A DNA stretch of 64,000 nt from CAVQUE01 sp046290435 (lineage in GTDB: Bacteria; Actinomycetota; Acidimicrobiia; Acidimicrobiales; UBA8592): contig JBKAGO010000034.1 in NCBI GenBank assembly GCA_046290435.1, positions 62,001 to 126,000 of the forward strand. The letters run 5' to 3'. The translations under genes and the position numbers were made by a program. This document shows, piece by piece, positions 12,959-22,220 of the stretch; positions within the stretch are counted from its first letter, which is position 1, and every line of letters begins with the position of its first letter. Below the pieces are notes generated by a model, which was not told where the DNA came from, ran no database searches, and saw only the letters and a list, made by a program, of their open reading frames with translations.

Positions 12959-15172
12959 TCAGCGCTCCTGTCGATGGGTCGATGGGTCGGCGTGGCGGGC
13001 CGGGTCGTCGGAGTCGTCGCGTCGGAGCACGGCGATGCTGCGGCTCGTGACGGCCATACGGGTGCCGGCGCGATGGCGTCCCCGCAGGGGAGGCGAGACG
13101 GTCGAGAGCTCGACCTCCCACGCGGCCCCCCAGCGTCTCGTCGGGAGCTTCCAATCGAGATCGCCGTCGCTCGCGTTGAACAGCACCATGAAGGTGTCGT
13201 CGACGATGCGGCGTCCGTAGCGGTCGGGGGTGGCCATCGCGGCGCCGTTGATGAACACGCCGACGCTCTGTGCGAAGCTCGAATCCCAGTCCGCTTCGGT
13301 CATCTCCCGGCCGTCGGGGCGGAACCAGGCCATGTCGTCGACGCCGCGTATGGGCGTTCCCTGGAACCAGCGGCGTCGGCGGAACACCGGATGGGCCCGC
13401 CGGAAGGCGATGACCTCGCGGCAGAACTCGAAGAACTCCTGGTCGACGTCGCCCCAGTCGTACCAGGAGATCTCGTTGTCCTGGCAGTACGCGTTGTTGT
13501 TGCCGTCCTGGGTGCGGCCGAGCTCGTCGCCGCCCAGCAACATGGGCACGCCCTGGCTGGTGAACAGCGTCAGGATCAGGTTGCGGCGCTGGCGTTCGCG
13601 CAGCGCCGAGATGGCCGGATCGTCGGTCGGGCCCTCGACGCCGTGGTTCCACGACCGGTTGTGGGACTCGCCGTCGCGGTTGTCTTCGCCGTTGGCCTCG
13701 TTGTGCTTGTCGTTGTAGGAGACCAGGTCGGCGAGGGGGAATCCGTCGTGGGCGGTCACGAAGTTGATCGATGCCGTGGGTCGGCGGGTGTCGGCCTGGT
13801 ACAGGTCGGAGCTGCCGGTCACCCGCGACGCGAACTCGGCGACGGTGGCGGCCTCTCCGCGCCAGAAGTCGCGGATGGTGTCGCGGTACCGGCCGTTCCA
13901 CTCCGACCACTGCGGGGGGAAGTTCCCGACCTGGTAGCCGCCCTCGCCGATGTCCCATGGCTCGGCGATCAGCTTGACCTGCGACACCACCGGGTCCTGC
14001 TGGATCAGGTCGAAGAACGCCGACAGGCGATCGACCTCGTGCAGCTCCCGGGCCAGCGTCGACGCCAGGTCGAAGCGGAAGCCGTCGACGTGCATCTCGG
14101 TCACCCAGTACCGCAGGCTGTCCATGATCAGCTGCAGGACATGGGGGTGGCGCATGTTCATCGAGTTGCCCGTGCCCGTGAAGTCCAGGTAGTAGCGGGG
14201 GTCGTCGTCGACGAGGCGGTAATAGGCGGGGTTGTCGATGCCGCGCAGCGACAGCGTCGGACCGAGGTGGTTGCCCTCGGCGGTGTGGTTGTAGACGACG
14301 TCGAGGATCACCTCGATGCCGGCCTCGTGCAGCGTTCGGACCATTGCCTTGAACTCCTGGACATGTCCCAGGTGATCCGCCGCCGCGTAGGCGTTGTGCG
14401 GCGCGAGGTAGGCGATCGAGTTGTAGCCCCAGTAGTTGGACAGGCCCCGCTCGACGAGGTGATGGTCCTGGACGAATTGGTGCACGGGCATGAGTTCGAC
14501 CGCGGTGATGCCGAGGTGCTGGAAGTGCTCGATGACGTCGGGGTGGGCCAGCCCGGTGTAGGTGCCGCGCAGTTCGGGGGGCACGTCGGGGTGGCGCATG
14601 GTCAGTCCGCGCACGTGGGTCTCGTAGATGATCGTCTCGTGCAGCGGTGTGCGCGGTGGCCGGTCGGCGCCCCAGTCGAAGAAGGGGTCGTGCACGATGG
14701 CCTTGGGGACGTGGGGCCCGGAGTCACGCCGGTTGGGCTTGTCCTCGTCGCCGAAGACGTAGCCGAAGCAGGCCGGGTCCCAGTCGATCTGTCCCTCGAT
14801 GGCCTTGGCGTAGGGATCGAGCAGCAGCTTTGCGGGGTTGCACCACAGGCCCTTGGCCGGCTCCCACGGTCCGTGGACCCGGTAGCCGTAGCGTTGGCCG
14901 GGCCGGACATTGGGGAGGTAGGCGTGCCAGCAGTAGCCGTCGACCTCGGTCAGCTCGATGCGGGTCTCGTCGCCGTCGGGGCTGCGCAGGCACAACTCGA
15001 CGCCGTCGGCGACGCTCGTGAAGAGCGAGAAGTTCGTGCCCTGTCCGTTGTAGGTCGCCCCGAGGGGATGGGCCGATCCGAGCCAGCGACGTGGTGGTGC
15101 CGGGTGAGCGGCTCGATCGGTCTGGGCTCGGGGCGCGCCGGAGGCGCCCGACGGTCGTGCAGCGATGGACAA
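12959..15172 (-). CDS. glgX: Glycogen debranching enzyme GlgX/TreX-type (GH13 isoamylase family)
   Basis: A 737-aa enzyme that hydrolyses alpha-1,6 branches. Motifs: SAHPLGATYNGQGTNFSLF at the CBM48 start, DVVYNHTAEGNHLGPTL, GFRFDLASTLARE (nucleophile Asp), LIAEPWDIGEGGYQVGNFP (acid/base Glu) and FVTAHDGFPLADLVSYN. No ATG or GTG lies close to the conserved N-terminus. I chose TTG at 15172 because GAGGA sits 8 nt upstream; the encoded leader is about 33 residues. It is the first gene of the five-gene operon and has a SigF-like promoter motif 39 nt upstream. TreX, which would feed TreY/TreZ, belongs to the same family and cannot be separated by eye. Confidence 0.92.
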   Translation of the reverse strand: MSIAARPSGASGAPRAQTDRAAHPAPPRRWLGSAHPLGATYNGQGTNFSLFTSVADGVELCLRSPDGDETRIELTEVDGYCWHAYLPNVRPGQRYGYRVHGPWEPAKGLWCNPAKLLLDPYAKAIEGQIDWDPACFGYVFGDEDKPNRRDSGPHVPKAIVHDPFFDWGADRPPRTPLHETIIYETHVRGLTMRHPDVPPELRGTYTGLAHPDVIEHFQHLGITAVELMPVHQFVQDHHLVERGLSNYWGYNSIAYLAPHNAYAAADHLGHVQEFKAMVRTLHEAGIEVILDVVYNHTAEGNHLGPTLSLRGIDNPAYYRLVDDDPRYYLDFTGTGNSMNMRHPHVLQLIMDSLRYWVTEMHVDGFRFDLASTLARELHEVDRLSAFFDLIQQDPVVSQVKLIAEPWDIGEGGYQVGNFPPQWSEWNGRYRDTIRDFWRGEAATVAEFASRVTGSSDLYQADTRRPTASINFVTAHDGFPLADLVSYNDKHNEANGEDNRDGESHNRSWNHGVEGPTDDPAISALRERQRRNLILTLFTSQGVPMLLGGDELGRTQDGNNNAYCQDNEISWYDWGDVDQEFFEFCREVIAFRRAHPVFRRRRWFQGTPIRGVDDMAWFRPDGREMTEADWDSSFAQSVGVFINGAAMATPDRYGRRIVDDTFMVLFNASDGDLDWKLPTRRWGAAWEVELSTVSPPLRGRHRAGTRMAVTSRSIAVLRRDDSDDPARHADPSTHRQER

Positions 15173-15211
15173 GATGGCGTTCCTCGAAGGAGCGGACGAA
15201 CGTCGGCGTGG

Positions 15212-15237
15212 TTGCCCGGCTGCTGCGCCCGCCAAAC
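15212..15237 (-). promoter_or_regulatory. Putative SigB/SigF-like promoter of the glgX operon
   Basis: On the minus strand GTTT (15237-15234), 16 nt, then GGGCAA (15217-15212), 39 nt before the TTG start of glgX. It matches the window-wide pattern except T to C at the fourth -10 base. Confidence 0.5.
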
Positions 15238-15258
15238 ATCGGTGCCGCGATGTCGGCG

Positions 15259-15735
15259 TCAGCGGGGGCGCTGTTCGTGGTGGCGGCGACCGTGTGTCCG
15301 ACGCCGCTCCTTCATCTCCGACTCGTACACGTGGCGGGCCCCGCCGGTGAGGTCGCCCTCGACCGCGGCGGCCAGGGCCCGTACCTCGCTCCAGTAGGTG
15401 GCGTCGTACTCCTCGACGATCTGGAACGTCCACCGGCCCTCGATGACGTTGCGGCCGACGAGTCCTTCGCGGATGCGTTCGGCCCAGTCGGTGTGGCCGG
15501 CGTCGTCGAGCGCGTCGGCGGCTTCGCCGAGCAGGAGGTCGGCGTGACCGCTCATCTGGTGGAAGTCGTACAGCCTGCCACGGGCCCGCTCGATCCACTC
15601 GAGTGCCTCGCCGAGCTTCCCGGTGGCGTCGACGGTCGCGTCATCGACACCGTCGGGCCGTCGCTGGGTCGCGAGCCACGGCCGGTCGGGCGCGGCGTGC
15701 GCTGTGTCGGGATCGGGGTCGTGATCGATGCTCAT
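15259..15735 (-). CDS. Conserved-looking hypothetical protein, acidic, soluble
   Basis: A 158-aa protein with no signal peptide or membrane segment. I do not recognise the family. The N-terminus is rich in Asp and Pro (MSIDHDPDPDT), the middle is helical (LGEALEWIERARGRLYDFHQ) and the C-terminus is basic (MKERRRTHGRRHHEQRPR), which suggests nucleic-acid or membrane-surface contact; that is inference. It lies between glgX and a STAS gene. A GTTT-N16-GGGCAC promoter-like element ends 11 nt before its ATG, so it may be a stress-regulated leaderless gene. The 86-nt gap before glgX holds the glgX promoter, so it is probably not co-translated with the operon. Confidence 0.7.
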   Translation of the reverse strand: MSIDHDPDPDTAHAAPDRPWLATQRRPDGVDDATVDATGKLGEALEWIERARGRLYDFHQMSGHADLLLGEAADALDDAGHTDWAERIREGLVGRNVIEGRWTFQIVEEYDATYWSEVRALAAAVEGDLTGGARHVYESEMKERRRTHGRRHHEQRPR

Positions 15736-15746
15736 GGCGTCGCGCA

Positions 15747-15772
15747 GTGCCCAGCTGCGGCGCGCCCCAAAC
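15747..15772 (-). promoter_or_regulatory. Putative SigB/SigF-like promoter
   Basis: Minus strand GTTT (15772-15769), 16 nt, GGGCAC (15752-15747), ending 11 nt before the ATG at 15735. It lies back to back with the plus-strand element at 15792. Confidence 0.5.
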
Positions 15773-15791
15773 GCCTCGGCGCGAACGGGAG

Positions 15792-15817
15792 GTTTGGGGG
15801 GCGGCCGCCTGGGGTAG
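15792..15817 (+). promoter_or_regulatory. Putative SigB/SigF-like promoter of the STAS-DUF2254 pair
   Basis: GTTT (15792-15795), 16 nt, GGGTAG (15812-15817), a full match to the window consensus. It leaves a 58-nt leader before the STAS ATG, which has its own AGGAG. Confidence 0.6.
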
Positions 15818-15875
15818 CACTCGCCGGCCGGGCGCCAGTGCGCCCGGATCCGATTCGGCCGAACTCAGGAGCCCC

Positions 15876-16214
15876 ATGGATCCACAACCTTCACGGCTGC
15901 ACGTCGAGGTGCAGGGTCGCGCCCTGGCCCTCGACGGCGTCCTCGATTCCCACACTGCCGATCGCCTCGACGAGACGCTGGAACGCCTCGGCGACGACGG
16001 CGACGTCGATGTCGACTTCTCGGCGGTGACCTTCGTCGACTCGTCGGGCCTTCGTGCGATCCTGGCTGCGAACGGGCGGCTCTCGGCGGTCGGTCACGAG
16101 CTCCGCCTCGTGGCTCCCCAGGAGCCCGTGCGTCGGCTGCTCGCCATCACCAACCTCGACGCCTACCTCCGCGTCGTCGAGGACCCCGGCTTGGGCCGGG
16201 CCGGCCGGCGTTGA
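15876..16214 (+). CDS. STAS-domain anti-sigma factor antagonist
   Basis: A 112-aa STAS protein. The motif VTFVDSSGLRAILAAN contains the conserved DSSG with the phosphorylatable serine. The ATG at 15876 has AGGAG 5 nt upstream. The stop TGA overlaps the TTG start of the downstream membrane protein gene, so the two are co-transcribed. The protein closely resembles the STAS protein at 44.0 kb (both have DSHTA near the N-terminus and VxFVDSSGLRA or VEFIDSSGLRA), suggesting paralogues. By family it should bind an RsbW-type anti-sigma ATPase. Confidence 0.85.
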   Translation: MDPQPSRLHVEVQGRALALDGVLDSHTADRLDETLERLGDDGDVDVDFSAVTFVDSSGLRAILAANGRLSAVGHELRLVAPQEPVRRLLAITNLDAYLRVVEDPGLGRAGRR

Positions 16215-17551
16215 TCGTCCGGCTACGCCAGATCTTCGAGGAGCTCCACCACCGGATTCTGTTCATCCCGCTCCTCTGCGTCGTGTTCGCCGTCGCGCTG
16301 TCGCAGCTGTCGCTGTGGATCGACAGGCAGCTCGACGACGAGGGGCTGCCGCGCATCCTCGAAACGACGGTCGAGAGCGGCCGAGCCATCCTGGCCGCCA
16401 TTGCCGGGGGGCTCATCACCTCCATCACCCTGCTGCTGTCCATGATGCTGGTGGCCGTCCAGCTCGCGAGCTCGCAATTCTCGCCGCGCACGGCGCGTGA
16501 CTGGCTGGGGGATCGCACCCAGCAACTCGCCATCGGCCTGGTGCTCGGGGCTGCAGTGTTCTCGCTGCTGGCGCTGCGCGAAGTGCGCTCGTTCGACGGC
16601 GGTGACGAGCTGACCCCGCACTTCACGGTCCTCGCATCACTCGCCTTCGGCGTCGGCGCGCTCGTCGCCGTCGTCTATTCGGTCGACCGACTCGCCCACA
16701 GCCTGCGCATCGGGGCGGTGGCGCGGCGGGTCGCCCGGGAAACCGTGGCGGCGCTGCCGGCCGGCCACCCGATCGAGCCGCTCGAGCGCCCCGACATCGC
16801 GCCTGCGATGCGGACCGCAGGGACGAGCGATCGTATGGAGATCCCCGACCGGGCAGGCCCGATCGAGGCACGACGAAGCGGCTGGATACAGCAGATCGAC
16901 CTCGACGTGCTCATCGACGCGTTGCCGCCGGACACGACCGCCTGGCTCACCTCGTCGATCGGGGAGTTCGTCCTGGAGCGTTCACCGCTGCTGTGGCTGG
17001 ACCCGGCCCCCGACGGCGACGGGCAGGCCGCCATCCACGAGGCCTTCGCCGTCGGCGACACGCGCACGATGCAACAAGACGTCGGTTACGGCATCGTGCG
17101 GCTGACCGACATCGCGGTGCGGGCGCTCTCGCCCGGGGTGAACGACCCCAACACCGCCAACGACGTGGTGGTGCACCTGGGTGTGGTGATCTCGGCGATC
17201 TGGGAACGCCCCCTCGGCGATCGGGTCATCGAACGCGACGGCCGCCGGGTGCATCGCTCCCAGCTGGACTACGCGGACTACCTCCACGCGGCGTTCGATC
17301 CGTTGCGCAGGTACGGCTGCGGCGACGCCACCGTCGCACGCACCATGGCCCGGACGCTCCGTGCTCTCGCGACCGAGACCACCCGGCGTGACCTACCCGG
17401 CCCGGTGAAGCCGCTGGAGGACATGTTGGGTGCTGTCGTCGCCGATGCGTTGACGGCGTCGAACCTGGCCGAGCGTGACCGCACGGTGTTGGCGTCGCTC
17501 GTGAGCAGCGCCTCTGCCCGTCAGGGTCCGACGGGCTCGACCCCCATCTGA
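16211..17551 (+). CDS. DUF2254 family membrane protein
   Basis: A 446-aa inner-membrane protein of the DUF2254 type. Four hydrophobic segments lie in the first 165 residues (about 16-36, 58-84, 105-122, 135-160), followed by a large cytoplasmic C-terminal domain with the family-like stretch GYGIVRLTDIAVRALSPG. Function is unknown for the family. The start is TTG at 16211, giving TTGA overlapping the STAS stop by 4 nt; no better start is nearby, so coupling is likely. The 3' end overlaps the convergent STAS gene by 31 nt. Confidence 0.85.
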   Translation: MIVRLRQIFEELHHRILFIPLLCVVFAVALSQLSLWIDRQLDDEGLPRILETTVESGRAILAAIAGGLITSITLLLSMMLVAVQLASSQFSPRTARDWLGDRTQQLAIGLVLGAAVFSLLALREVRSFDGGDELTPHFTVLASLAFGVGALVAVVYSVDRLAHSLRIGAVARRVARETVAALPAGHPIEPLERPDIAPAMRTAGTSDRMEIPDRAGPIEARRSGWIQQIDLDVLIDALPPDTTAWLTSSIGEFVLERSPLLWLDPAPDGDGQAAIHEAFAVGDTRTMQQDVGYGIVRLTDIAVRALSPGVNDPNTANDVVVHLGVVISAIWERPLGDRVIERDGRRVHRSQLDYADYLHAAFDPLRRYGCGDATVARTMARTLRALATETTRRDLPGPVKPLEDMLGAVVADALTASNLAERDRTVLASLVSSASARQGPTGSTPI

Positions 17552-17901
17552 TCGAGCAGCGCACACACGTCGAGGACCTCGCGGGCCCGCTCGCCCGGGT
17601 CGGTGATCGACCAGGCGATGCCGAGCGCGTGCACACGTTGTTGCACCTCGACCAGCAACGACACCCCGCGCCCGTCGATGAAGTCGACCCCAGCGAGATC
17701 GACACCGAGGCGGTCGGGTGCGGCGCGTGCGAGCCAGCCGGCGATTGCGTCAGCGGCGCCGGGCACGGTCATCGTGCACATCGTTCCGGCGAACGTGAGG
17801 ACGCCGAGCCCCGGGTTGTCGGTCTCTGCAGCCGCGCTGACCTGCAGCTGCGGTGCTTCGCTGACGTGGAGGATCTCGACTGCGGCTGCGCTGAGATGCA
17901 T
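17521..17901 (-). CDS. STAS-domain protein (anti-sigma antagonist-like)
   Basis: A 126-aa protein with a C-terminal STAS fold: LGVDLAGVDFIDGRGVSLLVEVQQR, where the usual DSSG is replaced by DGRG, so the phosphorylatable serine appears to be missing. This may be a constitutively binding or non-phosphorylated variant. The N-terminal 30 residues (MHLSAAAVEILHVSEAP) are an extra strand-rich piece. I chose the ATG at 17901, which has AGGA upstream; the open frame extends 38 codons further without homology. It overlaps the tail of the convergent DUF2254 gene. Confidence 0.75.
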   Translation of the reverse strand: MHLSAAAVEILHVSEAPQLQVSAAAETDNPGLGVLTFAGTMCTMTVPGAADAIAGWLARAAPDRLGVDLAGVDFIDGRGVSLLVEVQQRVHALGIAWSITDPGERAREVLDVCALLDQMGVEPVGP

Positions 17902-18219
17902 GGCTGAAGGTCCTGGGAACGGACGGTCGTCGGGACTGGGACGACTCGGGCGAAGAGTGCCATCGGGGACCGGGACAGCGGCCTGAACGTACCAAGCCCG
18001 TCGGAGCCTGGCCAAAGGCGAATGTCACGACTTCGTCGCACGCATTGCCGGGCGCCCGCCGTCCCGGACGCAGCGAGGACATGCCCCGGTCTCATGGTGG
18101 GCTGCGCTACAGTGATGGCTCAGATCTTGCAATCGCAGCATTCTGATGTCCCCAGACCCGGACCTCCAGGGAGCCCCGTCGGGGCCCTGGCATCGCTCAG
18201 CGTCCTAAGAAGGGGTCCC

Positions 18220-18930
18220 GTGGTCGGCGTCGATTCGCTCCATGCCGCGTTGCGACGGTTCGCAGCAACGATGGTCCATAGCTTCGAGGTCAACGACGTC
18301 CTGTACGAGCTGTGCGATCACGTCGTGAGCATCCTCGGTGCAACCGGTGCAGGGGTGTCGGTCGTCCTCGAGGACAGGCTGCAGTTCGTGACGGCCACCA
18401 GCGAACGCGTCATCGACGTCGAGCGGGCACAGGAAGCGCACCAGGACGGCCCGTGCACCACGGCGTACTCCACCGGCGACGTCGTCGCCGTACCCGAACT
18501 CGCCGAGGTGTCGGACTGGCCGGAGTACCGGGCAGCCGCCGCGGCCGCCGGGATCGTGTCGGTCGTGGGCATCCCCCTGACCATCGATCACCACCGCGTC
18601 GGCTCCCTCGACGTGTACGACACCACGCGCCGGGAATGGACCGACGAGGAGCTCGACGCCGCCCGCGTGCTGGCGGACATCGCCACGGCGTACCTCGTGC
18701 GGGCGGGCGAGCTCGCCGAGTCACGCCAGCTCAGCGAGCAGCTCCAGACGGCGTTGGACAGCCGGATCATCATCGAGCAGGCCAAAGGGGCACTCGCCCG
18801 TGATCTCGGGACCACCGTCGACGACGCATTCGAGGTGATGCGCCGCCACGCACGCCGAACCGGCGCCAGCATCCGTTTGGTCGCCGACGGCATCGTCAAT
18901 CTCGGTCTCGAGATCCCCACCGACGACTGA
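18220..18930 (+). CDS. GAF-ANTAR RNA-binding antiterminator
   Basis: A 236-aa protein. A GAF domain spans about 5-150 (FEVNDVLYELCDHVVSILGATGAGVSVVL; DGPCTTAY) and a C-terminal ANTAR domain follows at about 165-220 (LQTALDSRIIIEQAKGALA). ANTAR domains bind paired RNA hexaloops and block terminators; with a GAF sensor this is a stand-alone cytoplasmic regulator common in actinobacteria. I chose GTG at 18220 because AAGGGG lies upstream and GAF homology starts right after it. The leader (18171-18190) holds a small hairpin, GCCCC-GTC-GGGGC, whose role I cannot tell. Confidence 0.85.
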   Translation: MVGVDSLHAALRRFAATMVHSFEVNDVLYELCDHVVSILGATGAGVSVVLEDRLQFVTATSERVIDVERAQEAHQDGPCTTAYSTGDVVAVPELAEVSDWPEYRAAAAAAGIVSVVGIPLTIDHHRVGSLDVYDTTRREWTDEELDAARVLADIATAYLVRAGELAESRQLSEQLQTALDSRIIIEQAKGALARDLGTTVDDAFEVMRRHARRTGASIRLVADGIVNLGLEIPTDD

Positions 18931-19026
18931 CGATTCTCGGGCGGTGGTACCCGACGGCGACGGCCACCTCTCCGAACGGATCGCCGTCGCTCGGGCTCGG
19001 GCCAGCCTGCCGGGTCGGGGCCCCGG

Positions 19027-20358
19027 TCAGCTCATCGGACCGCCACTGCCGCGCTGGTACACCACGGGCGCTCGATCGAGGTCGAGAACCGGCTCGACCA
19101 CCTTCCAGGCGGCGACGATCTCGTCGATCGTCGCGAAGTGGCTCGGATCGCCGTCGAGGGCACTGTCGAACATCACGGCATAGTCGCTGAGCCGGCCATG
19201 GCCGTGGGGGCGGCATGCGGTCAGCGTGGTGCTGGTGATGCCGTGCGAGCGGGCGTCGAGCACGTTCAGCTCGAGTGCGATCGCACTGTCGGGCATCACC
19301 GAGAAGCGCAGGCGGCCGCCGGTGGCGACGTCGGTGGGGCCGCTGAACACCGCAACGGCTTCGGTCCGGCTCGTGTCGAGGCTCTTGCCCGTCTCCAGCA
19401 CGAACGGCACGCCATCCCAGCGCTCGTTGTCGATCGACAGCTGCGCCGAGACGTAGGTCTCGGTGCTCGACCCCTCTTCGACCCCGTCCTCGTCGAGGTA
19501 GCCGTCGTACTGGCCGAGGACGACGTCGTCTCCCCGCAGGGGTCGGATCGCCCGGAGCAGCTCGGTCCGGGCGGCGGCGAACACCTCGGGGTCCTCGATC
19601 GGGGTCGGCTCCATGGCCATGACCGAGGCCAGCGCCAGCATGTGGTTCTGGACGACGTCGCGCAGCGCCCCGACGCCGTCGTAGAAACTGCCCCGGCCGT
19701 CGACACCGAACGTCTCGGTCAGCGTCACCTCGACACGTTCCACCGAGGCGCCGTGCAGCGCCGCGTCGATCCACGGGTTGGTCCGGCGCACGGCCATGAG
19801 GTTCTCGACCGAGGACTTCGCCAGGAAGTGGTCGACCAGGAACAGACGCTCGGGGGCAACGTGGCGGGTGATCCGGTCGTAGAGCTCGCGGGCGCCGGCG
19901 GCGTCGGAGCCGAACGGCTTCTCCATCACCAGTCGGACCGAGTCGCCGAGACGCCCCGCTCCGGCGGCGACGTCGCCGAACAGGCTCGGCGGCAGCGCTG
20001 CATAGATGAGCGGTGCGTCGGCGTCGAGCATGCCGGCGAGGCGGTCGTAGGTCGCGTCCTCCGCCGCGTCGCCGCGGAGGTGACGCAACGGCACCTGGCG
20101 GGCCGTCGTCCGCTGCTCGTCGGTCTCGGCGGCATCGAGGAGAAGCGCCCGGATGTCGTCGTCGCTGCGTTCGACCCGATCGACGCTGATCACCGTCGAA
20201 GGGAGGCGACCCTCGGCCTGGAGCTCGATCAGCGCAGGGAAGAGCCTCTTCTCGCCGAGATCGCCGGTGAGGCCGAAGATGACCAGTGCGTCGCTGCGGG
20301 GGTCATGGTGATCGCCGAACGAGGCTGCGTCGCCGGCTGCCGTGGTGGCTGGGCTCAT
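19027..20358 (-). CDS. zwf: Glucose-6-phosphate dehydrogenase-like protein
   Basis: A 443-aa member of the G6PD family, shorter than the usual 470-510 aa. The NADP-binding motif GLTGDLGEKRLFPAL lies at about 29-43, the substrate motif MEKPFGSD at about 145, and the catalytic-His peptide is DHFLAK (176-181) where most enzymes have DHYLGK. It would oxidise glucose-6-phosphate in the pentose phosphate pathway and supply NADPH. The ATG at 20358 overlaps the GH15 stop (ATGA), so the two form an operon. Divergence at key motifs leaves open a related sugar-phosphate dehydrogenase. Confidence 0.8.
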   Translation of the reverse strand: MSPATTAAGDAASFGDHHDPRSDALVIFGLTGDLGEKRLFPALIELQAEGRLPSTVISVDRVERSDDDIRALLLDAAETDEQRTTARQVPLRHLRGDAAEDATYDRLAGMLDADAPLIYAALPPSLFGDVAAGAGRLGDSVRLVMEKPFGSDAAGARELYDRITRHVAPERLFLVDHFLAKSSVENLMAVRRTNPWIDAALHGASVERVEVTLTETFGVDGRGSFYDGVGALRDVVQNHMLALASVMAMEPTPIEDPEVFAAARTELLRAIRPLRGDDVVLGQYDGYLDEDGVEEGSSTETYVSAQLSIDNERWDGVPFVLETGKSLDTSRTEAVAVFSGPTDVATGGRLRFSVMPDSAIALELNVLDARSHGITSTTLTACRPHGHGRLSDYAVMFDSALDGDPSHFATIDEIVAAWKVVEPVLDLDRAPVVYQRGSGGPMS

Positions 20359-22220
20359 CGCAGGTGACTCCTCTCCGAGGCGGCATCGAGCGCCTCGTCG
20401 AGATGGACGGCGGCGCTGATGAGTGACAGGTGGGTGAAGGCCTGGGGGTAGTTGCCGATCTGGTCGCCCGTCGGCGACACCACCTCGGAGTGGATGCCGA
20501 GCGGGCCCGCGTAGGTCAGCATCTTCTCGAACAGCAGCCGTGCCTCGCTGACCCGTCCGGCCCGGGCGAGGTTCTCGATGTACCAGAACGAGCAGATGCT
20601 GAAGGACCCCTCGTCGTCGTCGAAGCCGTCGGGGCTGACCCGGTGGTCGTAGCGGTCGACCAGGGCATCGTGGGCGAGGGTCTCGCCGATGGCATCGAGG
20701 GTGGACAACCACCGCGGATCCACCGGCGACACGAACTTCACGAGCGGCATGAGCAGGAGGGATGCGTCGAGGGTGTCGCCGTCGAGGACCTGGGTGAATG
20801 CACCGAGCTCGTCGGACCAGCCTCGGTCGAGGATGACGGCGTGGATGGTGTCCCGGTGCTCCTGCCACCGGTCGATGTCGGCGGGCCGGCCCCGCCGATG
20901 CGCCATGCGGACGCCGCGTTCCAGCGCCACCCAACACATCAGCAACGACGATGTGAACCGCTTGCCGCCGCTGCGGACCTCCCACATGCCGTCGTCGGGC
21001 TGATCCCAGTTGTCGCACACCCAGTCGATCAGCTTCGCGACCTGGGTCCAGGTGTCGAGCGCCAGTCCGGAGCTGTGTTTGTCCGCCAGATACAGGCAGT
21101 CGATGACCTCGCCGTAGAGGTCGAGCTGGACCTGCTGTGATGCGGCGTTGCCGATCCGGATCGGCCGACTGTCGGCGTAGCCCTGCCAGTGCTCGAGATG
21201 CCACTCGTCGATGGCGCTGTTGCCGTCGAGGTCGTAGAGGGGCGCGAGTGGCGGACCCTCGGCGTCGGTGCAGTGGTCGACGCGTGCGATGACCCACTCG
21301 ATGAAGGCCGCGGCCTCGTCGATGAGGCCGAGCTCGATGAATGCGTACACCGTGAACGCGGCGTCGCGCACCCACACATAGCGGTAGTCCCAGTTGCGTT
21401 CGCCGCCGAGGGTCTCGGGCAGGCTGGTGGTACCCGCGGCGAGCAGGCCACCCGACGGGGCGTGGGTCAACAGTTTGAGGGTGAGCGCCGATCGGCGGAC
21501 GATCTCCAGCCAGCGCCCCCGATAGGTGGTCTGGCCGATCCAGCCCCGCCAGTACTTCACGGTCTCGTCGAACAGGCCGCTGTCGATCTCACAGACGCCG
21601 TCGTCCTCGGCGCAGAGCTGGAAGATCACCTCGTCGCCGTCGGCGACCTCGACGTCGGCCCGGATCTCGTCGCCGTCGACCTCGAGTTCGACGGTGCTCA
21701 GCAGGATCAGCGGTTCGGGCATGCCGTCGGCGGTGACGACGACCCCACGGCCGTTGTGCTCGAGTTTCGGATCCGACCGGCCGTAGTCGGGGCGCGGCGC
21801 AACGGTGCAGGACATCGGCACGCAACCGCGGACACCGCGTACCCGACGCACGAGCGCCCGGTAGTCGTGGCCGATCGCCATGAAGTCCTCGACCTCGACG
21901 AGCCCGTTGGTGCAGTGGAATCGGGTGACGAGCACGTTGGTGTCCGGCAGGTACAGCTGACGGGCCCGGTGGTAGCCGTGGGTCGGTTCGAGCGTCCAGC
22001 ATCCGCCGTCGGGGTCGAGGATGCGGCCGAACAGGCTCGGCGAATCGAACCGGGGCCAGCACATCCAGTCGAGGGAGCCGCTCGGGCCGATGAGCGCCAG
22101 GGTGTTCAGGTCACCGACGACGCCGTGGTCGCCGATGGGGGTAGGGGTGGGGGTTTCGGTTGCGATGACGGCGATGTTTCCCGTATCGCTGCGGTGGCAA
22201 ACTGCCAGGCGAGGAACCAT
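20355..22220 (-). CDS. GH15 family glucoamylase/trehalase-type glycosidase
   Basis: A 621-aa cytoplasmic protein of the GH15 (glucoamylase or bacterial trehalase) type. The N-terminal beta domain begins IGDHGVVGDLNTLALIGPSGSLDWMCWPRFDSP. The helical toroid carries LGGERNWDYRYVWVRDAAFT, DEGSFSICSFWYIENLARAG and GIHSEVVSPTGDQIGNYPQAF, regions that hold the two catalytic glutamates in this family. Actinobacterial relatives include trehalases, which would suit the trehalose operon upstream; glucoamylase is equally possible. The only usable start is the ATG at 22220, whose codon shares CATG with the start codon of the divergent kinase gene. Confidence 0.88.
   Translation of the reverse strand: MVPRLAVCHRSDTGNIAVIATETPTPTPIGDHGVVGDLNTLALIGPSGSLDWMCWPRFDSPSLFGRILDPDGGCWTLEPTHGYHRARQLYLPDTNVLVTRFHCTNGLVEVEDFMAIGHDYRALVRRVRGVRGCVPMSCTVAPRPDYGRSDPKLEHNGRGVVVTADGMPEPLILLSTVELEVDGDEIRADVEVADGDEVIFQLCAEDDGVCEIDSGLFDETVKYWRGWIGQTTYRGRWLEIVRRSALTLKLLTHAPSGGLLAAGTTSLPETLGGERNWDYRYVWVRDAAFTVYAFIELGLIDEAAAFIEWVIARVDHCTDAEGPPLAPLYDLDGNSAIDEWHLEHWQGYADSRPIRIGNAASQQVQLDLYGEVIDCLYLADKHSSGLALDTWTQVAKLIDWVCDNWDQPDDGMWEVRSGGKRFTSSLLMCWVALERGVRMAHRRGRPADIDRWQEHRDTIHAVILDRGWSDELGAFTQVLDGDTLDASLLLMPLVKFVSPVDPRWLSTLDAIGETLAHDALVDRYDHRVSPDGFDDDEGSFSICSFWYIENLARAGRVSEARLLFEKMLTYAGPLGIHSEVVSPTGDQIGNYPQAFTHLSLISAAVHLDEALDAASERSHLR

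Noticed and set aside
22177..22202. SigF-like element GTTT-N16-GGGAAA on the minus strand
   Set aside because: It lies downstream of the only GH15 start codon, and the -10 core is mismatched.
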